Origin: Ardenticatenales bacterium
Lineage (GTDB): Bacteria > Chloroflexota > Anaerolineae > Promineifilales > Promineifilaceae
Assembly (NCBI GenBank): GCA_020634515.1
Contig: JACKBL010000002.1
Location: forward strand, 806,001 to 870,000
DNA length: 64,000 nt
Reading direction: 5' to 3'
This document shows, one piece after another, positions 34,563 to 44,243 of this stretch (position 1 is its first letter; each line of letters starts with the position of its first letter). The position numbers were made by a program, and so were the translations under genes. Below the pieces are notes generated by a model. That model had not been told where the DNA came from, made no database searches, and was given only the letters and a program-made list of their open reading frames with translations.

Positions 34563-34997
34563 ATATTTCTCCCTAATTGTGAAGTGAGTGTGTGGAACAG
34601 AGGACGGAAAGGACGCGATGGAGGAATCGGATGATTATGATGATCTGGCGCAGTTCATCACACGTCTACTTGTTAATTGTATCGTAAGGAGGCGTTTTCG
34701 CTTCCATAAATCTAGGATTTTGGTCTGATTCACCGTGAGCGTTAATAGAATGCGCCAGTGCCATGTTCGCCGGGCGGTAATTGTCACGACTGTTTTTTCG
34801 CGTAGCCATGCTAGGACGACGTGGCCTGTGGCCTGGACCTGTCGCCGGCAACAGGGGCTTTGCTCGGCTCAGCCAACGAGCAGGCTGGCGGTTGCGCGGA
34901 TTTGTCGCGCAAAGGAACCCGTCATGGTCGTCCCCAAAGAGGGTTTCCCAGGCTGTTTACCCGCTTCTGGCGCTATGTTATACTCCTGCCGAACCTC
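34563..34997. other. Intergenic region between divergent genes
   Basis: About 435 bp. A frame extends back from the antiporter gene through this region, but it lacks a ribosome binding site and its translation (MACGLDLSPATG...) does not resemble the family. It probably carries divergent promoters. I see no repeat or hairpin worth naming. Confidence 0.5.
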
Positions 34998-36941
34998 ATG
35001 ACACAATGGCTGTTACCCACGACTGTTTTCGCGATCTTGGCGCTCTCCGCCGGGCGGATAGGGCAGTTTGCCGCGCGGCTGCGTTTGCCACGGATCACGG
35101 GTTTCTTGATTGCCGGCATTCTCGTTGGCCCCTACGTCCTCGACCTGATCCACCAGCAAGACATACCGCGCCTTCTCTACATCGACGAAGCCGCGTTGGG
35201 ATTCATCGCCTTCGCCGCCGGCACCGAACTCTATCTGCGCGAACTACGCAGCCGCCTAAAAAGTATCACCTGGGTGACGGCGGGCGTGGTCCTGGCGACA
35301 TTCACGCTAGGAACCACCGCTGTCTGGCTGCTGGCGGACGCCATCCCGTTTACCCAGGGGATGCCCCCCCCCGCGCGCCTCGCCGTTGCCATCCTGGCCG
35401 GGGCGCTATTGGGAGCCATCTCACCCTCGTCCGTCATCGCCATCATCAACGAACTGCGCGCCCGCGGTCCATTCACGGCCACCGTTTTGGGCGTGACCGT
35501 GATCATGGACGTGCTGGTGATCATTCTCTTTGCCATTGGCGTCTCCGTGGCGGATGTGTTGCTGACGGGGATGCCTTTTGGCGTGGAATCCCTCATCCTG
35601 CTGTTGGGAGAATTGGCGGCCACGTTTGCCAGCGGCTACGTGCTCTACTGGCTGCTGCGTCTGGTGCTTTCCCGGCGGATGGGGGGGCTCCTGAAGGCGG
35701 CGGCCATCATTTTGCTTGGCTACAGTGTGTTTGTGTATTCGCATGAATTGCGCCGGTTTAGCCATGAGCTTTTGCCTTTTGAGGTGCTGCTGGAGCCGCT
35801 GCTGATTTGCTTGATTGCCGGCATTCTCATCACCAACAACTCTCCCCATCATCACGAATTCCGGGACATCCTGGAAAAAGCCGGTCCGCCCGTCTACATC
35901 GCCTTCTTCATGCTGGTTGGCGCTTCTCTCCGCCTCGACGTCCTCACACACACCTGGCAGATCGCCCTCGTCCTGTTTGGCGTGCGCCTGGTTGCCCTGG
36001 CCGCCGGTTCCATTGTCGGCGGCACAATCGCCGGTGATCCCTTCACCCTCAACCGCATCAAGTGGATGGGTCTGGTCACGCAAGCCGGCGTCGTGTTGGG
36101 GCTGGCCCAGGAAGTTTCCGTAGAGTTTCCCGACTGGGGCGCGTCCTTTGCCACGATCATCGTCTCCCTGGTCGTCCTCAATCAGACATTCGGCCCGCCG
36201 CTCTTCAAGTGGGCGATTCATGCCGTGGGCGAGGGGCGCGAGCAGGCGGAGGCGGCGCCGTTTGATGGCGTGCGCGACGCCCTCATCTTTGGCGTTGATG
36301 GGCAGTCGCTCTCCCTGGCGCGGCAGCTTCGTAGTCATGGTTGGCAGGTGCGGGTGGTATGCCGGCAAAACCAAACATGGCTGGAACAGGATACTGACTT
36401 GCCTGTGGTGTCCGTGGAGCAGTTGACGCCCGCCATCTTGGCGGACCTGGGCGCCGCTAACGCTGAAGCCATTGTCGCCATGCTATCCGACGAAGAAAAC
36501 TACGCCATCTGCGAGATCGCCTATGAGCATTTTGGCACGCGCCGTCTGATCGCCCGCCTCACCAGCCGCGCCAATCTGGCGCGTTTCCACCAGTTAGGCG
36601 TGTTGATTGTCGAACCCGGCACGGCCATCCTCAACCTCCTGGAACACTTCGTGCGCTCCCCCGGAGCCGCTTCGCTACTGATGGGCATGGCCGACGGACA
36701 AGACGTGATCGACGTAGAAGTGCGCAACCCCGACATACACGGGCTGCGACTGCGCGATCTGCGCCTGCCGGGCGACACACTCATCCTCTCCGTGCGTCGC
36801 GGCGGCCAGACACTCATCTCCCACGGATATACGCAGTTGATGTTGGGGGACGAAGTGACTATCGTCGGCTCACCGCAAAGCCTGGAAGCCGTGGCCTTGC
36901 GCATGGATGCCATAGAGCTTCCAGGAAGCGCACATCTTTGA
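34998..36941 (+). CDS. CPA2 cation:proton antiporter with RCK domains
   Basis: A 647-residue transporter. The first ~390 residues are 12 or so TM helices with the CPA2 pattern (LRLPRITGFLIAGILVGPYV near the start, AAGTELYLREL, GAISPSSVIAIINEL, FFMLVGASLRLDVL). The cytoplasmic part has a Rossmann-like RCK_N/TrkA_N domain (ALIFGVDGQSLSLARQLRSH, about 425-444) and a final RCK_C/TrkA_C domain (VEVRNPDIHGLRLRDLRLPG). This is the KefB/KefC/Ybal type, gated by nucleotide or ions; K+ or Na+ specificity is unknown. The ATG at 34998 gives the expected membrane N-terminus. The next gene starts 110 nt after the stop. Confidence 0.9.
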   Translation: MTQWLLPTTVFAILALSAGRIGQFAARLRLPRITGFLIAGILVGPYVLDLIHQQDIPRLLYIDEAALGFIAFAAGTELYLRELRSRLKSITWVTAGVVLATFTLGTTAVWLLADAIPFTQGMPPPARLAVAILAGALLGAISPSSVIAIINELRARGPFTATVLGVTVIMDVLVIILFAIGVSVADVLLTGMPFGVESLILLLGELAATFASGYVLYWLLRLVLSRRMGGLLKAAAIILLGYSVFVYSHELRRFSHELLPFEVLLEPLLICLIAGILITNNSPHHHEFRDILEKAGPPVYIAFFMLVGASLRLDVLTHTWQIALVLFGVRLVALAAGSIVGGTIAGDPFTLNRIKWMGLVTQAGVVLGLAQEVSVEFPDWGASFATIIVSLVVLNQTFGPPLFKWAIHAVGEGREQAEAAPFDGVRDALIFGVDGQSLSLARQLRSHGWQVRVVCRQNQTWLEQDTDLPVVSVEQLTPAILADLGAANAEAIVAMLSDEENYAICEIAYEHFGTRRLIARLTSRANLARFHQLGVLIVEPGTAILNLLEHFVRSPGAASLLMGMADGQDVIDVEVRNPDIHGLRLRDLRLPGDTLILSVRRGGQTLISHGYTQLMLGDEVTIVGSPQSLEAVALRMDAIELPGSAHL

Positions 36942-37051
36942 GGAGGGGTAACGCGAAATCGCCCCCGTCCTCCGCGGGAAGGGGGGGGATAAGATTCGAC
37001 CAAGAAGTTACAGGAAGACACACGGAAAGCTCATCATCAGGAGGACAATAT

Positions 37052-38899
37052 ATGTCAAGGCATACCCGTATCTGGTTGTTAATATTACTGCTGGCGGGAT
37101 TATGGGGAAGCGCTGGCCGCGTGGCGGCGGCGGATGCCCCGCATGTACAGCCGCTGACGGCGGAGCGGCAAGAGCAGGAGCAGGAGAAAGAGAAAGAGAA
37201 AACGGGGGTTCCCTTGCTGCCGTATGCGGTGGCGCGGCGGATGGTCCCGCATGGCACGACGCGGCTGGCCTGTGATCCAGCGCAGGCGGCGGAGGCCTGG
37301 GCGTGGCGCAAAGGGGAGATGCCGGATGATGTGGTGATGCCGGCATACATCCCCGCCGATCCCCTCGCTGGATATGACATTGAATGGTATCGAAATATCT
37401 GTGTTTCCGGCGCGGGTGGGGTGGGCATTGCCGGCAATCTCTTCCTCCCCCTCAGCCCCGACCCCAACGAAACCTTCCCCGTCATCATCTTCGCCAACAG
37501 TTGGGCGCTGGACGAATACGAATACTTCTTCCAGGCGCGCGACTTCGCCCAGGAAGGCTTCATCGTCTACAGCTACAGCGCCCGCGGCTGGGGCAACTCC
37601 GGCGGCCTGATTGGCGTCGCCGGCCCGGACGATATGGCCGACGTTTCCGCCAACATCGACTGGATTTTGTCCCACGCCCCCGCCAATCCCGACCAGATCG
37701 GCATGAGCGGCATCTCCTACGGCGGCGGCATGTCCTTGCTCGCCGCCGCCCACGACAGCCGCATCAAAACCGTCGTCGCCATGAGCAGTTGGGCCGACCT
37801 GCGCCAGAGCCTCTTCGGCGGGGACACGCCGCGCTCTTTTTGGGGCAACATCCTCGTGGTCACGGGCAACCTGTTGGGCAACATGGACCCGGCCATTGAG
37901 GTGTATTACAACAACCTCATCCACTACACCAACGTCGAAGAAACGTTGGCCTGGGCGGAAGCGCACTCCCCCGTCTCCGTGTTGGAAGAGATTCAGGTTC
38001 CCGTCTACATCATGCAGAACATGGGCGACGAACTGTTCCAGCCCACCTCGCTGCTGCATTTCTACAGCCAGTTGCAAGGCCCCGATCCCTATTTCAAGAA
38101 GCTGGACATCAACCTGGGCATCCATGCCACGGCGGAACTGCCCGGCCTCACCGGTCTGTCCAGCGACATCTGGGACCGCGCGCACGACTGGTTCCGCTAC
38201 TGGCTGCAAGGGGTGGACACGGGCATTTTGGAGCAGCCGCCGGTGCATGTGCGCCTGAAAAACGCGGACCAGACGGTGGCCCTGGAGGATTGGCCCAGCG
38301 CGGCCATCGCCACGCGCACCTGGTATCTCAGCCCGCGGCATGGCCTCTCCGGCAGCCTCACGGACGCGCCCGAATACGACCCAGACACGGACACGATTCA
38401 CACGGCGGGCCTGTTTGTCTCCGGGGCCACCACGGGCATTCCCATCGTCTCGCCGTTGTTGGAACAGCATACGCCGATTGATATTTGGGCCTGGATTCCG
38501 CTCATTCGCCGCGATCTGGCGACGGTGTATGAGTCCTCGTCGCTGTCATCCGACATGACGATTGTGGGCATTCCCACGGTGGAACTGTGGGTGCAGCCGG
38601 AACTGTCGCGGGCGCAGTTGATCGCGCACCTGTATGACGTGGACGCGCTGGGGATTGGCACGTTGATCACGCATGGCCCGATGACGCTGCACGAGGCGGC
38701 TCCGGGGCAGCCGGTGCGGGTGACGTTTGAGATGGTGGCGGTGGGGTATCAAATGCCGGCAGGTCACCACCTTGTCCTGGCCATTGACACCGAAGATGAT
38801 CAATATGGCTCCCCCACGGATGCCGCCTACGACGTCACCTTCCACTACGATCTCGCCGGGCCGCCCCTGATCACCGTGCCCTACGTGGCAAACCCGTAG
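37052..38899 (+). CDS. Secreted CocE/NonD-type alpha/beta hydrolase (S15-like)
   Basis: A 615-residue secreted protein. It starts at the ATG at 37052 with GGAGG 7 nt upstream and has a signal peptide (RIWLLILLLAGLWGSAG, ending near VAAA). A catalytic alpha/beta hydrolase domain follows (VIIFANSWALDEYEY, SARGWGNSGG, nucleophile elbow GISYGGG at about residue 228), with a helical cap region and HATAELPG downstream. The C-terminal X-Pro dipeptidyl-peptidase/CocE jelly-roll domain holds SLSSDMTIVGIPTVELWV. Members are dipeptidyl peptidases or ester hydrolases; the substrate cannot be assigned. An odd run of Gln/Glu/Lys follows the signal peptide. Confidence 0.85.
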   Translation: MSRHTRIWLLILLLAGLWGSAGRVAAADAPHVQPLTAERQEQEQEKEKEKTGVPLLPYAVARRMVPHGTTRLACDPAQAAEAWAWRKGEMPDDVVMPAYIPADPLAGYDIEWYRNICVSGAGGVGIAGNLFLPLSPDPNETFPVIIFANSWALDEYEYFFQARDFAQEGFIVYSYSARGWGNSGGLIGVAGPDDMADVSANIDWILSHAPANPDQIGMSGISYGGGMSLLAAAHDSRIKTVVAMSSWADLRQSLFGGDTPRSFWGNILVVTGNLLGNMDPAIEVYYNNLIHYTNVEETLAWAEAHSPVSVLEEIQVPVYIMQNMGDELFQPTSLLHFYSQLQGPDPYFKKLDINLGIHATAELPGLTGLSSDIWDRAHDWFRYWLQGVDTGILEQPPVHVRLKNADQTVALEDWPSAAIATRTWYLSPRHGLSGSLTDAPEYDPDTDTIHTAGLFVSGATTGIPIVSPLLEQHTPIDIWAWIPLIRRDLATVYESSSLSSDMTIVGIPTVELWVQPELSRAQLIAHLYDVDALGIGTLITHGPMTLHEAAPGQPVRVTFEMVAVGYQMPAGHHLVLAIDTEDDQYGSPTDAAYDVTFHYDLAGPPLITVPYVANP

Positions 38900-38919
38900 C
38901 CGAGGGTCTGGCGCACCCG

Positions 38920-40194
38920 TCACCGGCAGGCGCGCGCGTACTGCTCAATCAACTGCACCGCCTGGCCGACGCCATCCTCGGCGACAATGAGGTGTCCGAG
39001 TTGGCGCGCGCGTTCCTGCATCGCTTGATGGGTGATGGTGGCGCGGATGGCTGTGGCTAATGCCGGCACACTCAACTTCTTCTTCGCAATCGGCGCCGGA
39101 CCAACCCCCAACCGCTGCACCAGATGGCCCCAAAACGGCTGGTCCGAAAAATGGGGCACGACAATCGTCGGCGTGCCTGCGCGCAACCCGGCGCCCGTCG
39201 TGCCCGCACCCCCATGATGCACCACCGCCGCCATGCGTGGAAACAACCAATCATGCGGCACATTGTCCACCATGAGCACCGTCGGCGGCAGGTCGCCGGG
39301 TTCCAGCCCGCCCCAACCGCGCAGCAGAATCCCCCGCTGCCCCGTCTCCGCCAACGCCGCCAGCGCCAGATTCGTCATGGCGCGCCCATCGCGGCTCCCC
39401 ACGCTGCCGAAGCCAATGTACACCGGGGGCGGCCCCTCGCTCAAGAATTGACGCAATGCCGCCGACGGCTGCCAGTTGGCGGAAGAATCCAGGAACCAGT
39501 AGCCGGTCACGTGGATCAGAGCCGGGTCCCAATCCGGCGGCGGCGGCAGCACGTGCCGACTGTAACCCATCAGCACCGGGCGGCGCTCTCGTATGATTTG
39601 CGCGAATGGTCCCGCCAGCGGCCACGGAGGAAGCGCGAACATCTCCTGGCGAATCTCGTTAAACATGCCGCGCATCACCTGCCAAAAAACCTGACCGATG
39701 GCAACATGCGTCAGGTGGTTGAGTGTTCCACTCTGAAACGGCGGCGGTGGAATCAGCGCGCTGGGGAACGCCTGCGTAGGCATCATGGCCGGCTGTAAAT
39801 GACCCTGGACGTAGGGAATGCCCAGTTTTTCGCCAAAAGTCGCCCCCACGAACGCGCCGGGGCCGCCGGTGAGCAGCAGGTCGGCATCCTGGCTGGCCTC
39901 CCAGCAATCGAGAGCCATCTGCCGCGCCTCCGCCCACACTTCCTGCTTCATGTCCCGAAACAGGCGCAGCGGTCCGGGGATTTCCTCCGGCGCGTGCCCA
40001 TTGGTCCCCTGCATAAAACGTTGTATGTCGCCACTGACCGGGCCATACGCCAACCCATGTTCGCGCACCTGGTCCGCGAAGATGCGGTCTGTGGCCACGC
40101 ATACCTGGTGACCTGCCTGCCGCAGCCCGACCCCCAACGCAATGAAAGGCTGCACATCGCCGCGCGAGCCAAAGCAGATAATGGTTATTCGCAT
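38920..40194 (-). CDS. UGT-type glycosyltransferase (GT1/GT28 N-term)
   Basis: A 424-residue GT-B enzyme beginning MRITIICFGSRGDVQPFIAL, the sterol 3-beta-glucosyltransferase/MGT signature. The sugar-donor site is near the C-terminus (VHHGGAGTTGAGLRAGTPTIVVPHFSDQPFWG, with the His and Asp-Gln of UGTs). Such enzymes glucosylate hydrophobic acceptors: sterols, hopanoids, carotenoids or macrolides. No biosynthetic partner is adjacent, so the acceptor is unknown. It is convergent with the hydrolase gene, with 20 bp between stops. Confidence 0.9.
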   Translation of the reverse strand: MRITIICFGSRGDVQPFIALGVGLRQAGHQVCVATDRIFADQVREHGLAYGPVSGDIQRFMQGTNGHAPEEIPGPLRLFRDMKQEVWAEARQMALDCWEASQDADLLLTGGPGAFVGATFGEKLGIPYVQGHLQPAMMPTQAFPSALIPPPPFQSGTLNHLTHVAIGQVFWQVMRGMFNEIRQEMFALPPWPLAGPFAQIIRERRPVLMGYSRHVLPPPPDWDPALIHVTGYWFLDSSANWQPSAALRQFLSEGPPPVYIGFGSVGSRDGRAMTNLALAALAETGQRGILLRGWGGLEPGDLPPTVLMVDNVPHDWLFPRMAAVVHHGGAGTTGAGLRAGTPTIVVPHFSDQPFWGHLVQRLGVGPAPIAKKKLSVPALATAIRATITHQAMQERARQLGHLIVAEDGVGQAVQLIEQYARACR

Positions 40195-40291
40195 CGTCCC
40201 ATCCTGAAAAAGTGATCAAACCCCTCCATTGTACCGACCTCGACGGCAGTTGGAAAAGAATTCAGTGACGCCCACGCGACGCCATAAAGTA

Positions 40292-40378
40292 GGACAATTC
40301 GCCGAATTGTCCGTTGCCATAAAGGGACAATTTTGGCAAATTGTCCTACGGTGTATAGGACAATGCGCTAAATCGTCC
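40292..40378. promoter_or_regulatory. Three GGACAATT palindromes before TSUP gene
   Basis: GGACAATTCGCCGAATTGTCC (40292-40312), GGACAATT-TTGGC-AAATTGTCC (40325-40346) and a weaker GGACAAT-GCGCTA-AATCGTCC (40358-40378) are spaced about 33 bp centre to centre. Three such dyads in a row, 40-120 bp before the TSUP start, look like operator sites for a dimeric regulator. A repeat element is the alternative. Confidence 0.6.
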
Positions 40379-40415
40379 GCTGTCCTTTCCCCTGGCGTGT
40401 GCTATAGTTTCGGTC

Positions 40416-41119
40416 ATGCTAATCACGGTCGTCGTCTTCTTTGCTATCTTTGTGCAGGCTGTTACCGGTTTTGGGCTGGCCCTGGTTTCCATGACGATAC
40501 TGGCGGGCATCATCGGCGTGCGGACGGCGGCGCCGCTGGTGGCGCTGGTGGCGCTGGTGGCGGAAGTGGTGATTTTGCTGCGTTATCGGGAGGCGTTGTC
40601 GCTGCGCGCGGTGGTGCGTTTTACGGTGGCGGCGCTGCCGGGGATTCCGGTGGGGATTGTGGCGCTGCGTTGGGTAGATGCCGGCATTCTCACCACCACC
40701 CTCGGCATCATCATCACCCTCTACGCCCTCTATGCCCTGCTCACGCCCCGTTTGCCGGAACTCAACCATCCCGCCTGGGCGGTTGGCCTGGGATTCCTCG
40801 CCGGACTCTTTGGCGGCGCGTCCAACATCAGCGGCCCCCCCATCATCATCTATGGCACCTGCCGTCGCTGGCCCGTGGCGACCTTCAAGAGCAACTTGCA
40901 GGGATTCTTCCTCGTCACCAGCGTCATCACCCTGGGCGGCTACGCCCTCGGCGGCCTGATCACGCGGCTCGTCTGGCAGGATTTTCTGCTGGCGCTCCCC
41001 GGCGTCGCGCTAGGGCTGATCGCCGGTTTCCGCCTGGATGGACGCCTGAATCCCGCGCGCTTTCGCCAGGCGATTATGGTTCTTTTGCTGGTTCTGGGGG
41101 GGCGACTTATTTTAGGGGG
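40416..41119 (+). CDS. TSUP/TauE-SafE family permease
   Basis: About 235 residues of a TSUP (TauE/SafE) anion permease. Two repeat halves are visible: VQAVTGFGLALVSMTIL near the start, and FLAGLFGGASNISGPPIIIY at about residue 125, with 7-8 TM helices. Family members export sulfite, sulfoacetate or related organic anions; the substrate is unknown. The true stop is uncertain. The frame stays open through the poly-C tract (41161-41266) into the ABC transporter, giving a spurious 896-residue fusion. I end it where permease homology ends. Three possible operator dyads precede the ATG. Confidence 0.75.
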
Positions 41120-41160
41120 TGAGGGGCGGGGGGCGAGTGAGCGAGGGGCGAGGGGTGGGT

Positions 41161-41266
41161 CCCCCCCCCCCCCCCCCCCTCCGCGCCCTCGCGCCCCCCC
41201 CCCCCCCCCCGCGGCGCCCCCCCCCCCCCGCGCGCCCCGCCCGCCGCGCCCCCCCCCCCCCCCCCC
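41161..41266. other. Poly-C low-complexity tract
   Basis: About 106 bases of almost pure C with a few G and one T, preceded by a G-rich stretch from about 41094. It encodes only Pro/Arg/Ala if translated and lies exactly between two unrelated genes. A sequencing or assembly error in a homopolymer region is the likely explanation. Confidence 0.9.
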
Positions 41267-41285
41267 AATTGGCTATTATTCCGCT

Positions 41286-43106
41286 ATGACTACATGGCGC
41301 AGAATGGGACGAGAGTACGAACGAGACCCGGACAAGACGTCGCAGCCATTGCGGCTGTCGCTTTTTGTGCGGCTGTTAACCTATGTGAAACCATACAAGG
41401 GGCGCATGACGCTGTCTATCATCGCCCTGCTGTTCAGCACGGGGTTGGGGCTGGTGTTGCCGCTGGTGGTGCGTAACCTGGTGGACATTGCCCTGGTGGA
41501 CAAGAGCATGCCCACGCTCAACCGCCTGGCCGTGGCTTTGCTCATCGTGTTTGTGGTGCAGGCCATTTTCAGCTTTATTCACCAGTTGAGTCTGGCTTAC
41601 GTGGGGGAGCGGGTGGTGGCGGACATTCGCGTGCAGCTTTACACGCATTTGCAGGCGTTGTCGCTGACGTTTTTCGCGGAGCGGCGCACGGGGGAGATCG
41701 TTTCCCGCCTCACGAATGATGTGACGCTGCTGCAAGGGGCGATTACGAATGATCTGGTGTCGCTGCTGCGGCAGGCGATCACGCTGGTGGGGGCGTCGGT
41801 GCTGCTGTTTGTGTTGGATTGGCGGCTGACGTTGGTGATTCTTGCCGGCATTCCCATCATCTCCCTCACCATGGTCTGGCTGGGGCGCAAAATCCGCGCC
41901 GCCTCCACCGCCGTGCAGGATGCCCTCGCCGAAGCCGCCAATGTGTTGCAGGAGACCGTTGCCGGCATTCGCATCGTCAAATCATTCGCCCGCGAAGCGT
42001 ACGAAATCGGCCGCTTCGGCGCCAGAGTGCAGGACACCTTCACCGCCGCCATGCGCCGCGCCCGCGTCTCCGCCGTCCTCGGCCCGATCATCGGCTTCAT
42101 GGCCTTCTTCTCCATCACCGTCACCCTCTGGTTTGGCAGCTTCGAAGTCATCCAGGGACGCCTCACCGCCGGCGGCCTTGTCGCGTACCTCGTGTACACC
42201 ATGATGGTTGCCGCCCCCGTCGCTACCCTGGCCGGCCTGTACGCCCAATTCCAATCCGCCATGGGGGCCACCGAGCGATTGTTTCAACTGCTGGACACCC
42301 AACCTGACATCGTCAGCCGCCCCGACGCCCAGCCATTGCCCTCCATTCGCGGCGAAGTGGCTTTCCACGACGTGCATTTTGCCTACAGCGCCGATATTCC
42401 CGTCCTGCGCGGCATATCCTTCACGGCACGCCCCGGGCAAGTGATCGCGCTCGTGGGTCCCAGCGGCGCCGGCAAAAGCACCCTCATCAACCTTATCCCC
42501 CGCTTCTACGACGCCGAGTCCGGCGGCATCACCATTGACGGCTACGACGTGCGCGACGTAGACCTGCAATCCCTGCGCCGGCAAATCGGCATCGTGCCCC
42601 AGGAGACCATCCTCTTCTCCGACAGCGTCGCCACCAATATCCGCTACGGCAAGCTGGACGCCACCGACGAAGAGATCAAAGCCGCCGCCATTGCCGCCAA
42701 CGCCCATGACTTCATCATGCACGAACTGGCGCAGGGGTACGAGACGACGGTGGGTGAGCGCGGGGCCAAACTGAGCGGCGGGCAGCGGCAGCGCGTCGCC
42801 ATCGCCCGCGCTATCCTCAAGGACCCGCGCATTCTCATCCTCGACGAAGCCACCTCCTCCCTGGACAGCGAGAGCGAAGCCCTGGTGCAAGAAGCGCTGC
42901 AGCGGCTGATGGCCGGGCGCACCAGCTTCGTCATCGCCCATCGCCTCAGCACGGTCGTCAATGCCGACTGGGTGCTGGTGCTGGAACAGGGGCGGCTGGT
43001 GGAGCAAGGCACGCACGCCGATTTATTAGCGAATCCCGACGGCCTCTATGCGCGGCTTTACCATATGCAATTCATGGCCGCGGAGGCCGCCTTACAGGAG
43101 GCATAA
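41286..43106 (+). CDS. ABC exporter, fused permease-ATPase
   Basis: A 606-residue half-transporter of the MsbA/LmrA/MDR type, which works as a dimer. Six TM helices span residues about 30-340 (VRLLTYVKPYKGRMTLSIIA at the start). The nucleotide-binding domain has Walker A GPSGAGKST, the Q-loop IVPQETILF, signature LSGGQRQR, Walker B ILILDEATSSLDSES and the H-loop AHRLST. Exports lipids, peptides or drugs; no substrate is indicated. The ATG at 41286 gives the normal N-terminus. The reading frame is open upstream only because of the poly-C tract. The protease gene follows 4 bp after its stop. Confidence 0.93.
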   Translation: MTTWRRMGREYERDPDKTSQPLRLSLFVRLLTYVKPYKGRMTLSIIALLFSTGLGLVLPLVVRNLVDIALVDKSMPTLNRLAVALLIVFVVQAIFSFIHQLSLAYVGERVVADIRVQLYTHLQALSLTFFAERRTGEIVSRLTNDVTLLQGAITNDLVSLLRQAITLVGASVLLFVLDWRLTLVILAGIPIISLTMVWLGRKIRAASTAVQDALAEAANVLQETVAGIRIVKSFAREAYEIGRFGARVQDTFTAAMRRARVSAVLGPIIGFMAFFSITVTLWFGSFEVIQGRLTAGGLVAYLVYTMMVAAPVATLAGLYAQFQSAMGATERLFQLLDTQPDIVSRPDAQPLPSIRGEVAFHDVHFAYSADIPVLRGISFTARPGQVIALVGPSGAGKSTLINLIPRFYDAESGGITIDGYDVRDVDLQSLRRQIGIVPQETILFSDSVATNIRYGKLDATDEEIKAAAIAANAHDFIMHELAQGYETTVGERGAKLSGGQRQRVAIARAILKDPRILILDEATSSLDSESEALVQEALQRLMAGRTSFVIAHRLSTVVNADWVLVLEQGRLVEQGTHADLLANPDGLYARLYHMQFMAAEAALQEA

Positions 43107-43110
43107 TCAT

Positions 43111-44238
43111 ATGGCAGGTTTGCCAGGACCACTTTTGAGAAAGCTGAGGGCCACCCTTCGAGAATGCGGTCCCTTTGCCACGGATCGGCAGTTATTGGCC
43201 GTTTTTGAGGATGAACGCCTGGAACCGTGGAAATACCAGATTCAGGAGGCGTATAGCAGGCACGAGCGGGTGGATTACTTTATCAGCGAGTTTCTCAACC
43301 GCCGCACGCGCGCCGGGCAAAGCGTCCTCGCCCTGTTTCTGCAAGTGCTGTATGAGGAGGCCGTCGAGCAAGACGAGTGCTATGGTCGCCTGAACGATAT
43401 GGCCGTGGAAGTTGCCCTGGCCACGGGGTCCGACCTGCCCGTGTTGGCGCAGCACAACTTGTGGCGCGCGGCGATGGCCCGCGCCGGGCAAACACCGCCT
43501 GCTTCCCTCGGCGGCTATGGCCTGCCCGATGGGGAGGAAGACGCGGCCCGCGAACTGGCGGCGCTACCGTCCGATTTACCGTCGTTCGTTTTCCAGGAAC
43601 GGCTGGAGGCGTTGAAGAACAAGAAAAAGGCGGATTGGCTGCCCGTTCGTTTTCTGGAGCAGGGATTAGCGGCGGCGGGCGCGGTGGGGCGCGTGGAGTA
43701 TGGCGCGAACCGCGTGGGCACGGCTTTCCTCGTTGCGCCCGACCTGGTCCTCACCAACGCGCACGTCCTCAAATACATCCCCACGTTGACGGAAGGGGGC
43801 GTGCGTTTCCTGGCCGGACCGCGCGGCGCGGCCACCTGGCACGATTTCGCGGCATCCGTGCTGGTCAGTCCCGCCGTGGACCTGGACTTTGCCCTGCTGC
43901 GGTTGCGCGTGCCCGCCACGGCGGCCCCGCTGCGCTTCTCCGCGCGCAAGCCCTACGTGGATCAGGCGGCCAATATCCTGCAATATCCCCAGGGGAACGC
44001 GCTGCAAGTGGCGCTGCGGTACAACGCCATTGTCAGGGTGGATGATGAGCGATTTTATTATGTGTCGGATACGGATTTTGGCTCGTCGGGGTCGCCTGTT
44101 TTTGATGATGATTGGCTGGTGATTGGATTGCACCGTGCCGGCATTGCCGACTCCGACAATCACCCCCTCAAACACGCCAACCAGGGCATCCCCATCACCG
44201 CCATCCTCCCCCGCCTTCGCGCGCACATCCACGCCTAA
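43111..44238 (+). CDS. Trypsin-like protease with effector-associated domain
   Basis: A 375-residue protein; ATG at 43111 with GGAGG 9 nt upstream. The first ~95 residues (LRKLRATLRECGPFATDRQL, YFISEFLNRRTRAGQS) resemble the effector-associated domains (EADs) described at the N-termini of conflict-system proteins. A linker is followed by a trypsin-fold domain with a triad H (VLTNAHVLK), D (VDLDFALLRL) and S (SSGSPVFDD). It has no signal peptide, so it is cytoplasmic. EADs recruit partners with matching domains, often NACHT or caspase-like. None is adjacent, though a STAND NTPase exists 31 kb away. The EAD assignment is by recalled pattern. Confidence 0.8.
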   Translation: MAGLPGPLLRKLRATLRECGPFATDRQLLAVFEDERLEPWKYQIQEAYSRHERVDYFISEFLNRRTRAGQSVLALFLQVLYEEAVEQDECYGRLNDMAVEVALATGSDLPVLAQHNLWRAAMARAGQTPPASLGGYGLPDGEEDAARELAALPSDLPSFVFQERLEALKNKKKADWLPVRFLEQGLAAAGAVGRVEYGANRVGTAFLVAPDLVLTNAHVLKYIPTLTEGGVRFLAGPRGAATWHDFAASVLVSPAVDLDFALLRLRVPATAAPLRFSARKPYVDQAANILQYPQGNALQVALRYNAIVRVDDERFYYVSDTDFGSSGSPVFDDDWLVIGLHRAGIADSDNHPLKHANQGIPITAILPRLRAHIHA

Positions 44239-44243
44239 CCCTA

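Noticed and set aside
40416..43106. A single 896-residue permease-ABC fusion protein
   Set aside because: The two parts belong to unrelated complete families, the join is poly-Pro encoded by a poly-C tract, and a normal ABC start with ATG exists at 41286.
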